In this document: positions 12,501 through 22,923 of the stretch, one piece after another
How positions within the stretch are numbered: position 1 is the stretch's first letter
Layout: each line of letters starts with the position of its first letter
Assembly: GCA_963556145.1 (NCBI GenBank)
Contig: OY744462.1
Location: 1,364,001-1,428,000, forward strand
Direction of reading: 5' to 3'
Length of the DNA stretch: 64,000 bases
From: Hygrocybe punicea
Lineage: Eukaryota; Basidiomycota; Agaricomycetes; Agaricales; Hygrophoraceae
The notes under the pieces: generated by a model
Database searches by the model: none
What the model was told of the DNA's origin: nothing
The model's input: the letters and a program-made list of their open reading frames with translations, nothing else
Program-made: the position numbers and the translations under genes

Positions 12501-15500
12501 CAGAAAAGATTAGTGGAATACTTGGAAAGTTTGTGTGTAGGACAATTCATGACAGGTTCTAAAGATGAGGTATTACAGAAAATGGAACAGACAATGTCAA
12601 AACCTGAATATCAACCACCAACATGTGTCATGCCAGATCCACCATCATATAATTGTTCCATGAATTGTCAATATCACAACAAAAGATCAACATGGTGGCA
12701 AAGGTTTCAAGATGTTGTAGATGATCTTTTATTGCGATTAAATGTACATAACAGGCATGATGGCAAAAAAAAGCCATACTGTCTTAATTCGAAAGGTGAA
12801 TGTAAACGACGATTTCCCCGTGATATCTTTCAACAAACTTTGTAGAACCTAACACTGGTGCTCTCAACCTCAAGCATGGTGAACCTTGGATGAACACAGT
12901 GACACCTGAAGTTACATATATGCTACGATGCAATTCTGATGTGACCAGCTTATTATCAGGTACTGCTATAAAGGCCATAGTTGCATACATAACAGATTAT
13001 ATTACAAAATTCTCCTTGAAGACCTATAGCATTTTTGAAGTGATAAAAAGTATTTTTGATAAGAATTCCGAAATGATTGGTGGCGACCTGAAAAGAAAAG
13101 ACAAAGTCAGAAAGCTGTTTACACAAATAGTCAATTCACTCACCTCCAAAATGGAAATTGGTGCTCCAATGGCTTCATTATATGTCCTTGGAAATCCTGA
13201 TCACTACACCAGTCATAAATTCATGCCATTCTTTTGGAGATCTTATGTTAAAGAGGTTATCAGTGCATGGTCTGATGAAGAAATTGCTAATATATGTGAA
13301 GACCAAAATAATGCACAAAAGGTTGTTATTGGTAAGAATAATGGCACATACATTGGACTTTCCAAAGTAAATAATTATATGTTCAGACCCGCCTTGTATG
13401 ATAATGTATCACTGTATGACTGGATATGTCTTGCCACTATGGAACCAAAGAAAAGACGCACCAAAACAAAGACCAAAAGGGCCAGAAAAGAACCAGTGCA
13501 AAACCAAATTTTTGACAATCTAGGCTGTGATGATTTGTCTGACTCTTGCACTGAACCTACTAATGTTGACTATTCCAGTGATGACAACTTGTCTGATGTC
13601 GTTGATAATGATATACTCATGGAGTTAGATGAAATTCCAAAACCTGATAGTTTGAATAGACATGCAGGCACAGAAATAGCTGATAAAACAAATGAAGTTG
13701 ATCTTAATAAATTGACAAAATTTGAAAATGATTATACTTTACATCCCAATCATCCACAATATCTTACCCACCATGCCAAAATGAAAGGGAATGATCCTTT
13801 CATAGTTCCTAATTTTATTCCAAACACTTTGCCAAGGACTGACCGTGGTGATCGAGAATATTATTGTTGTACAATGTTAACATTTTTCAAGCCATGGAGA
13901 AGTGGCAAAGAACTCAAAAGTAAATTACAAACATGGGATAATGCTTTTATAGACCACGAGTTTTCTAAAAAAGAACTAGAGATCATGAAATACTTTGGTC
14001 TGCGGTATGAATGTTTGGATGCAAGAGATGATTTCTCTGCTAAACGTCAGAAGAATAATACTGCAAATATAAGGTATTCATGGGCGACCTCAAACGGTCT
14101 TGATGAACTGGATGACATGCACAATGCTGAATTTGCATTTAATGGCGACGACTTCAACAACAATATTGATGAAGACAATAATGACACGGAAATACTCCTG
14201 AAACTTGGTCAAAAAGGAAAGATCAAATGCTGATAGCTGAAAGAACTTTGAAAAGGTCAGGGTGGCTCGATGATTGTATTGATGGTACCCCAGATATAGG
14301 ACCGTTGATACCTATAGAACCACCTGTAGTACAATCAGCATAATTGTGGAGAACTGCAGTCCTTGCAAAGAAAAAGGAAATCATCGATGACAGAAATAAA
14401 AATTTACCAACAAACACAGCAACCATAAATAAATTGGGAAATTTTCAATATAATGATGTCAAGATAGTGGATGCAGCATACATCAACCATATGTTTATTC
14501 CTGCAAACAGAGCTGATCGTCATCTTATTGATGTAACTATCAATGATTACAAGTTGAACACTGACCAAAAGAGAGCATTTCATATCATTGCGAATCACGC
14601 TACCTTGATTAACGGTTCTGATAAGCTACACATGTATCTTGGTGGGATGGCAGGCACAGGGAAATCACAAGTCATCAAAGCATTGACTAGTTTTTTTGGT
14701 AAACACAACGAAAATCATCGATTTGTGGTTCTTGCACCAACCGGTGGTGCTGCTGCCCTTGTAAATGGATCCACATATCACTCCATTCTTGGAATTAATC
14801 AGGGAGGATCATCTCGTTCCCTTGCACAAGTACGTGCCAATCTTGATGGTGTGGATTATATTTTCATTGATGAGGTGTCAATGTTATCTTGCAGAGATAT
14901 GTATAAAATCAGTGCTCAGTGTGCAAAAGCACGTGGTGTTTATGATGAACCCTTTGGTGGCATTAATATGATATTTGCAGGAGATTTTGGCCAACTTCCA
15001 CCAGCTATGAGTGGTGCTCCTTTATACTCTGGAACCGTTGGTGTCCAAATCAATTCCAGTCAAACTATAGCAAATCAGGAAGCGGCTATAGGCAAAGCTC
15101 TTTGGCATCAAATAACAACAGTTGTTATATTACGTGAAAATATGAGACAAACCAATCAGTCAGAAGAAGATGTCCAACTGAGGCTTGCTTTGGAAAACAT
15201 GAGATACAAAGCATGTACTCCCAAAGATATTGCATTTCTTCGTACTCATGTTGCAGGAAAAGGTCCAAATGATCCAAAATTAGCCCAAAAGAAATTCAGG
15301 AATGTGTCAGTTATAACTGCATTGAATGCACAAAAAGACAAAATCAATGAACTTGGTATTCAACGTTTTGCTGCTGAAAATAGGAGACCATTAACATCAT
15401 TCTATTCCATAGACAGATGGAATGATCCTACTAGTTCCAATAGCAAAAGAAAATCTCATCACATGTCAACAATTTTGGATCCTATTCGACACACAAAGAT

Positions 15501-17283
15501 ATTGGAACCTTCACTCCAAAAGCTACTTTGGAGCCAACCACATGCATCATCCTCTGATCATATACCAGGAAGATTGGACTTATGTGTAGGCATGCCAGTG
15601 ATGCTGAGGAACAATGATGCAACAGAGTGCTGCATTACCAAAGGAGCAGAGGGCATAGTTGTGGGTTGGCAGAGTGCAATAGGTCCTGAGCAACAAACTG
15701 TACTGGACACTTTATTTGTCAGATTATTGAATCCTCCAAAAAAAATTAACATAGAAGGACTTCCTGAAAATGTTGTGCCGATTACAAAACATGTCACTTC
15801 CACCATGTGCTCATTACCCAATGATGATGTGATATCTTTGTCAAGAGAACAAGTGTTGGTACTACCTAATTTTGCAATGACTGATTATGCATGTCAAGGA
15901 CGTACTCGTCCTAACAATGTAGTTGACCTCAGTAGTTGTAGAAACCACCAATCCTATTATACTTGCTTATCAAGAAGTGCTTCTGCAGCAGGAACTATCA
16001 TCATGCAAGGCTTTGATCCTAAAGTAATTACTGGGGGTGCTTCTGGATATCTCAGGCAGGAATTCAGAGAATTAGAACTGCTTGATGAGATTACCAAACT
16101 GAAATATCAAGGACTCTTACCAGACCATGTCAAGGGAGATCAGCGAAATTCTATCATTGATCAATTTAGAAAATGGAAAGGAAAGTCATATATTCCAAAA
16201 AACATTCATCATGCTATCGCATGGAAAGCCACGGAGCAACTAAATCAATACACAACACAGCCCTCTCCATGGCAATTAATTAAACATATGAACAAAAATC
16301 AAAAGGCAGATTTCAGAAACCTCAACTTTGTTCCTGCAAAAGGAACTGTTCCAATCACTGTCACTCATAAAAATTCGACGGCCAATGTATTGCAAAATAA
16401 AAAACGAAAATTACAACAAGTTGTAAGTTCATCTTCCATAGTGAAAAAAAGACAAAAAACAAGTACTATTGAATTAAATGAACCAAAAGGGTTTATATGG
16501 GATGCGGAAGATTGGAGCTGTGCTTATGATTCACTCTTTACAATATTACTAGCAATATGGAATGAAGATCCATCAAGTTGGAAAAAAAGATTCAATAGCA
16601 TCAATGAAATATTAAAGATTTTGAGCTTAGGATTCAAACGATCCAAGAATCACACAACAGATTTAGAAACAGTTAGAAATACAATCAGACATTTATTGCA
16701 TCAAGATAAACCCGAAATATTTCCTTATGGTCAAGTTGGCATTGCCATAAGTGATTTGGCCCATTATATAATGGAAGCAAATGAACCAATGACTTCAACT
16801 TGTCTTAAATGTATCAATTGTGAAAACATAACCATTCTGGAAAATGATAGATGTGATGCCATCTTTCACTGTTCATATTCATTTTCTGGAACAATCTCAG
16901 CATGTCTTGCTCAAATCATAGTTAATAGACAACGGCACAAATGTCAATTGTGTTGGGGAGAGATTACTAAATTTATTGCATTTAACAAAATTCCACCTCT
17001 AATCATGTTTACAGTTGACTCTATTGAGAATTTAATAATTAGTCAAGTTATAAACTTGTCAATTGATGACATATCCACTGCTTACACATTGAGAGGAATT
17101 GTGTACTTTGGTGATGCACATTTTACTGCCTGCATATTCATCAACAGTATGGTATGGTTTCATGATGGTATATCAACCAGATCAATTTGTATTAATGAAG
17201 GTAATATAGATGACTCTTCAAATATTAATTTATTGTCATGTAATGGTAATAATGCTGTACTGTTTATATATGCTCAATCTTAA
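9550..17283 (+). pseudogene. Helitron Rep-helicase transposase with C-terminal cysteine-peptidase-like domain
   Basis: Order: an unassigned N-terminal region of about 250 residues, Cys motifs, a DUF6570-like block (ANGLWMGRIPAQLQN, AEQLLIARVRHNKC, about 11040-11460), the Helitron N-terminal domain (LYPMMFPCLFPYGLGG, about 11690), the Rep HUH motif (GRLTLHLHMLLW, about 12400), the paired-tyrosine motif (AYITDYITK, about 12983), then a PIF1-type helicase with Walker A GMAGTGKSQ (about 14645), Walker B IFIDEVSML and GDFGQLPP. After the helicase a separate domain starts near 16490 with DWSCAYDSLF and later has DAHFTACIF, the Cys-box and His-box pattern of a ubiquitin-specific-protease-like fold. 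The frame is broken by single-base losses near 12160 (ACTTTTG to ACTTTG), near 12840 (same context) and near 14215 (run of A), and by TAA at 14341-14343. Catalytic motifs are otherwise complete, so decay is recent or includes sequencing errors. Confidence 0.9.
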
Positions 17284-17320
17284 TATGTGTTCTCTTGCTA
17301 AAAGAAGGGACGAGTAACAT

Positions 17321-17352
17321 GCCATGCAAAGCAATGGCCCACACCCCACTAG
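17321..17352 (+). terminator. Helitron 3' hairpin and CTAG end
   Basis: An imperfect 7-bp stem with AAA loop and one bulged A at 17321-17338, then CCACACCCCA and CTAG. This is the classic Helitron transposition-termination signal (hairpin about 10 nt before CTRR), with T as the next host base. Confidence 0.85.
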
Positions 17353-17375
17353 TCATCATTATCATAACTAGGCAC

Positions 17376-20213
17376 TTAATAACGAAGACTTACTATTTCT
17401 GTTGTGTAGGAATCCATAGTACCATATCTTTTGATTATCTCAACATAATCCCCCATTGAGTGTGCCTTGTAAGTCTGTAAGTTTAGAGTCTTTGGTTGGC
17501 GTCGGGCACTATTCTCTTCGGTACTACTTTTCGGTGCCAATGGTCTGGCTTTAGACGTGTTCCCACTGCGGCGGTGTCTTCTGGCTTCGCTTTCGCGTTT
17601 CAATTCATATGTTTGATAAACTGAGCAGGTTTTAGACTGGAATTCGTGGAGTCTTTCCCCAAGAGCCGTCGTTTCATTGTCAAGGATAGCAAGGGTAGTA
17701 TCGCTGTGCATTCTCATCTTGGCTAGTCCATGCCAGTAAGCAAAGGTGAAAAGAAGTCGGAGAACCCATCCATTATGTGGTTCAGGGAGTAGACCTTCAA
17801 AAACAGGTATGATACACTGCAAATAGATTAGGTCGTCATAGACGTATGGTTAATAATGCGATGACTAACTCACTTGCAAAAAATCCTCATAATTTCTTGC
17901 AGCCATTTTCTTCAATTCTGAGGTATTCGAAGTGAAACGTCTGATCGTGTCCCTCCCAAAGGTTGGAACCAATCGAAAACTGTGCGTGGATTAGGATACA
18001 TGCAAAGCTAGACACAAGTTGAGGTTACCGGCGATCAAGCTCATGCAGACTATTTTCATCGGTTGATTGCAGGATGCGAAGAAGTTGGATGAATAAGGCT
18101 TTCCACACGCCAAGTTCGATCTCGTGCATCAGATCAATTAGGAACAACAGGAAGAAATTAAATCCAAATTCCAGCAATCGTTCTGAAAATGCATTCTGAG
18201 AAAGCCCTGAGCACAAATTACCCAAATTAACAAATGAATCGCCTTACCGAGGTAGGAACGGGAGACTGAGGCTTAAGGAGGCGTTCAACACCTGCACTGT
18301 CCACTGCATGATTCTGCTGATAGATGGCATGCCGAGCCTGGGAGACTATGAATCTACGTCATTTGTTGTCGACGCGGGCAAGTCGGATCCTAGTGTTTCT
18401 GTCTCGTTTTGTACCCACCAGATGCAATTTGGTTAACGGGGTAGTGCAACGCGGACATGGACACCCGCCTCTATTTTGGATATTGGTCATAAGGATCCTA
18501 TTTCTATCATGTAAGAATGTAACAGCATGCAATGGGGTGAAGTTCACTTCTCGGGGTAATCCGCTGAATAAGTGAATATATGAGGATAAAACCTTCGCAA
18601 AACCCCGTCACAGCACTCAATCACAATGCCACGTTCATATGCTTCTAGAAATTCCTCGTCCAGGATGATTCTCCACTGAGCATGGATACATTCGTGGTGA
18701 CAATGTGTCATGAATGACTGTTTCAGCTTCTTCGTACCGGTATACTTTTTGGCAAAATCCTTGAAGGAGTCCGGGAGCTAAATGTGATTCATCAGCCAGG
18801 ACGAGGAAAAGAAAAGGAAGGACGTACACTTTCAAAATAGGCCACGTGTTCACATGAATTGCAAGAGGGTTTACATCACCGATACTTCAACTCATTACCA
18901 AAGAACATATATAAGGGCCACAGTTTCGCACACCCAAAATTCGTCAAATGAGTTGTATCAGACCAAAACATCAATGCAACAACAATGTGCGGAAGATCAC
19001 AACCAGGTTCACCAGACATATCTTGTAGTGAATTGTGAGCTTCGATGAAGGCCGGAGAACTGTAGAGTTCGCCTTGGATGTGAACTTCAGCCTCCTCATT
19101 GGTGGGCTGCCAGAGAAGCTCATACGGTTCATAATGGAAATGAGGATTATCGTGAGCGTTCACGATTTTCTCCCGGATGACAGATACCAAGGGACGGTGG
19201 TGGAGTTTCGCGACTTCATAATCGCAAGCGCCGGGGTTGGCAGTGAGGCAGTGAAATGGTGCTGAAATTATTACAGGTGACGTCGTCCATCCTGCATCCT
19301 CGTCGATCCAATCTTCCTGATCCCATTCGTTGAGCGCTAACTGGGCATTGACCTTATCCCAATTGGTTGTTCGAACATCTGCAGCTCGAAAACTATCAGC
19401 GCCAACGATGCCAAGTAGATCCTTAAAGTCTTGCTGGGACTTCTGAGTTCTGCGGTTCCAGTACCAATCACCCAGTTGAAAAGAGCTCTTGTTTTGAAAG
19501 GGCCCAAATGACGGAGGTGGCGATTGTTGTTCTGGGTCAGAATTGATAATATTTGACAATGATGAGGCTGCCATCTCGCCTTCTGGGTCATGAGAAGGAA
19601 ACTTCTCGGCCAAATATTGTTGAAATATGCCAAAAGAATTGCGAGCAGTGTCGAGAATTCGACAAACACGTCCGCCAACTCCAGAAGATGTTTCCTCAGA
19701 TGTTTCCTTAGAACTATCGTTGCAGTTCTCATTGGACGGTGGTGAAAGGGGGTCTAGGATATCAGCGCCAGGTGGTGGCAGGGCAGGAGGTGGCTGGGGA
19801 AGAAAGTCTCTCAGTCTCTTATCGTTGAGCTCCAAACCAGTGCCTAGAAGGCGGGATGGAAGCCGTCTGTGCCGCTTTGTTGGCCTCACATCCAACTGGA
19901 CAACTGGAACCGCTGTAGCCTGAAGAAATAAATGATCATTGGACTTTTTCGGGGGGAAGGAACTGCTCAATACCTGGGCAAGCTCGTCCTCCAAAGATTC
20001 AACCTGACCATCGCCATCAATGATATCTGGGGGATGCTCCGGAGCAGTAATTTTCTGCTTTTTAGCAGCTAGATGTGCTTTGGCCTTTACTAAAGCATAG
20101 GACAAACGATCCTTGCTTTTCTTGCATCTGTTCTGGTGATTCTTAAAGGCCCGGAGATCTGGAAATAATCTCCCACAAGAGCAGGTCTGGTTGAATGCGG
20201 AGCTGCAATCCAT
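17376..20213 (-). pseudogene. Plavaka-type (CACTA superfamily) transposase, 3' end missing
   Basis: Start chosen at ATG 20213 (MDCSSAFNQT). The N-terminus has a C2H2-like finger (CSCGRLFPDLRAFKNHQNRC) followed by a basic tract, then a long Pro/Ser/acidic linker. The conserved transposase core follows: HFHYEPYELLW, VHIQGELYSSPAFIEAHN, PHIVVALMFWSDTTHL, FGCAKLWPLYMFFGNELKYR (about 19200-18880). After introns come DSFKDFAKKYTGTKKLK-like and HECIHAQW segments in alternate frames (about 18780-18680), FLIDLMHEIELGVWKALF (about 18130) and LLPEPHNGWVLRLLFTFAYWH (about 17790). It ends after DSYTTE, where a good splice donor GTAAGT (about 17396) is followed within 50 bp by the Helitron end. The usual C-terminal GELEHRR-type segment was not found, so the gene was cut in or near an intron. 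The 5' part up to 19980 lies inside the large palindrome. Confidence 0.85.
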
Positions 20214-20504
20214 CAAGTGACTATTGGAATTGATCCAAACTATCCTGTGGTGAAAATGATGGTCAAGATATATTTTGATGATTGGTGGAGAGTACACTCA
20301 CCGGTGTCCGACATGGTGATTCCCTAGTGTAAACCATTGCACTGTTGCAAGTGTTCGGTATGGTAGTCGACTGAGTTTAAATAAGGATACTGAGATGTCG
20401 ATCGTGATTGTGGCTGATATTGAAAAAGGCCTTATTCTACTACATGGCCGCCAACTAAATAAATGATAATTGTAATTTGACCTGACCTGGAATCTTTGCG
20501 AGAT
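20214..20504. other. Upstream region of Plavaka, inside the palindrome arm
   Basis: Contains the probable Plavaka promoter and 5' terminus and the end of the REB1-like gene. A small exon MSDTG just upstream (ATG near 20314, minus) followed by a GTGAGT donor is possible, but its join reads into a stop, so the ATG at 20213 was preferred. No terminal inverted repeat was recognised. Confidence 0.4.
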
Positions 20505-21998
20505 GGCAACTAATCCTATAAGATTCAGTGAGTGCTTGGCAAGATATCATCGGAAGAAGGTTGCTCACCACATGTTCAGGTAATAAACCGGCAGTAGTGA
20601 TTGAAGCCTTGGACTGTTTATCTCCAATTTTCATGGTTTTCTTCAGCTCCGCCCTAAATGCAGCACTTCAGTCAATCAGCTTAATGTCTTAACAGTGATA
20701 GCTGCTAGTTCCGACCATTTCGCACTGCATTGCTGTCTTCCTCACCTATAACCTAACTTCTTGCTCACTTCCGGCCAAGTAATATTGGGGTCATTATCGC
20801 CGCTACCCATTTCTACCATGATAGAGATTAGTTTTGCTTCTTCAGCCTTCGTCCAGCGACCTGATGTGCCGTATGTAAGTAGTTTCCCAACCAGAAGTTC
20901 CCATTGCGCACCCTTAGCTTGGAGGTCTCTGTTCTTGAGATGATTCCTATAGCGATCCCAGCAGTCGTTATCAGGCCTTCCAACCAGACTGCTGATAATC
21001 TTCCAACGTTCACCGTGTTGATCAACAGCCCTGCGATGTCTTGCGATATCAATCACGGAGCAAGTAGAATTGTAAACTTACTGAATTAGTTCATAATCTT
21101 CGGATGCAGTCCAAGAGCCCTGTTTGCCGTAAGGTTGATATGCTCTACGGACAAAATGATAAACGCCTATCAGGGGGCGCTTTGGGACAGCATATGCTAG
21201 CAGTGTGCACTCAGGAAGTAGATTCTACCGGGTAAAGTGGCAAACACACATATCTCTGACCAGAATGCTTCATCTCGCTTGTCAAATATGATTTGTTCCA
21301 ATTGCTGAGCATCGAGAGATTTCCGCTAAGACACGAAGGTTCAGCTTGAGTTATGAACATAGCAGTACACACACACTTGCTGATAGGACATGATTGCTGC
21401 GCGCACTAACTGTGTTTCTTCCCTTGAGAACTTGCCCTTTCGGTACATTAGACCTTCCTCCTGAGCCAACTTGGCAAGCTGCTGAGAAGATAGCCATTTC
21501 GTTGCCAATAACTCCGCATGCTCCATTGTATTATCTTTTTCTTGGTTATCGTCATCGGATTGTAGCTTACCTTGAAGCGTCAGGAACTTGTGAGGAACTC
21601 AAGGAATCATGACTCATGAGACATAGAATAACCAGAAAAGTTGATAGGATTCCTCACCAGAGCTCAAGGCGTTCGCCAGTTCATGATGTGAGACTCGACT
21701 GTCAGCATCATCGACAAATTTCTCTGAAGCAAGAGCTTCCGAGTGGCAGAGGGCATTGGCAGGAGAGTCCACAGCTTGCGACGCAGAGGCAGCAGCAAGG
21801 ACAGCCATCAGGAACACGTTGGAGTCATCACTGGCATTCGACGAGTTGATCTCGGGTGGGCCGACAGAATTTTGTTGTGTCACTAGTACTCCCTGACACA
21901 CCACCGTTAGCTGGATAGTGTTTGCGTTTACAAATACCGACTTGTTCTCCGGTGTCCGATTTTCCGAGTTGTTGGCTGGAACTTGAATGAAACAACAT
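20505..21998 (-). CDS. REB1/TTF1-like Myb DNA-binding protein (left copy)
   Basis: Mirror copy of the gene at 61982-63475, with no coding difference seen. Read on the minus strand it gives, after several small exons, MEHAELLATKWLSSQQLAKL, YRKGKFSREETQLVRAAI, FDKRDEAFWSEI, GVYHFVRRAYQPYGKQGSWT and a Myb repeat with AVDQHGERWKIISSLVGR, DCWDRYRNHL. A second Myb repeat has GRWTKAEEAKLISIMVEM and WPEVSKKLGYR, ended by TGA at 20742-20744 although RQQCSAKW-like sequence follows in frame. This order matches the fungal REB1/TTF1 family, which binds DNA at rDNA terminators and promoters. Early exon borders are uncertain. The TGA is either a nonsense codon or lies in an intron starting at AG-GTGAGG. Confidence 0.7.
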
Positions 21999-22278
21999 TG
22001 TGGCAAAGGCAACAGAAGCTTTGTTCTGAAATTTGATACCTCCGAATCTACTACACTAGGTAAGCAACTGGACTACGTATTACTTTCTTGACTTCCAAAG
22101 TTATATTGCAACAGCTTGTGGATGAACATGAAAGAGTAAATGCTGACTCAACTCCGGCTTAAGTTTAGAATCTCTTAAGGGCGGGTTATAGGCTGACAAA
22201 TGGATTCTGTGAGGAGTCGGAGTTTGTCTTGCCTTGTGAGCTGGTACCACCACCTTCCTTGTACTACTAAAACTTTCG

Positions 22279-22787
22279 ATGAACCCCAATGATCTTCCCC
22301 CTGTATATAATTCCCCTTACCCCCATCCCATCATTCGGAGTCGTTCGATGTTTATGGCCAGGCCTGTGGCAAGTGGTTGGAAATTTTCTCACGCCTCAAT
22401 ATACCAACTTGAATATTTTGATTATTTCAGCGGCCACTCTTTGGCTTCTCTCCCCAAAGTCCTGAGTACGAACAATATTGCCAAAACTTCTCCAAGATCG
22501 AGACCGCAATTCACCACACCAAGAGTCTGATTGCAGACGTGAAAGAGAAAGAATATCTGATGATGCAGAAGATGAAATCCTGTGGGATAGCTGAACCATG
22601 TGTTAACATCAACCCGATTCACCTCATTGTTCGCCTGGAGACCGGTGCCGGGACCTACAAATGCTTCAGCCCTGAGGCGTTTTTGTTATTGCAGGTGTTG
22701 AATAGCGATTCATCGGGTAGTTCAGGAAGTGATGAGGATGAATCTGGCAGCTGGGATGGTTTTGTAGATTCAGATAGTTCCGTTTGA
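22279..22787 (+). CDS. Small hypothetical protein with acidic Ser-rich tail (left copy)
   Basis: Two exons. Exon 1 from ATG 22279 (MNPNDLPPVYNSPYPH) runs to about 22366. An intron ends at TTTCAG 22430, and exon 2 (22431-22787) begins RPLFGFSPQSPEYEQYCQNF, continues through a helical segment (EKEYLMMQKMKSCGI) and ends in a Ser/Asp/Glu tail (SSGSSGSDEDESGSWDGF). Total about 148 residues. No known domain. It converges on the SPT5-like gene, 136 bp from its end. The right-arm copy is at 61193-61701. Confidence 0.55.
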
Positions 22788-22923
22788 TGATTCTCGATGT
22801 CTTTCTATTCCGCGATTACTTTGTTGAACCTTGGTAGTTGAATATGAAATATTTCAGGTGCAAAATGAAATGAAACGATGAGAATACATTCAAATTTGTA
22901 ATAAACACGGCAGCAGCAGAACA

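Larger units (their letters stand above)
9550..17352 (+). mobile_element. Autonomous-type Helitron, now defective; 3' end resolved
   Basis: A rolling-circle (Helitron) transposon. The 3' terminus shows the standard structure: an imperfect hairpin GCCATGC-AAA-GCAATGGC at 17321-17338, a 10-nt spacer, then CTAG at 17349-17352 followed by a host T. The coding strand is plus. The start given is that of the coding region; the true 5' end is upstream and unresolved. The element ends 24 bp from the broken end of a Plavaka transposase gene, so it appears to have inserted into that gene. Confidence 0.85.

Noticed and set aside
12114..14233. Programmed frameshifting in the Helitron
   Set aside because: Known Helitron transposases use one frame, and the breaks are single-base losses in short homopolymers without a shared stimulatory structure.
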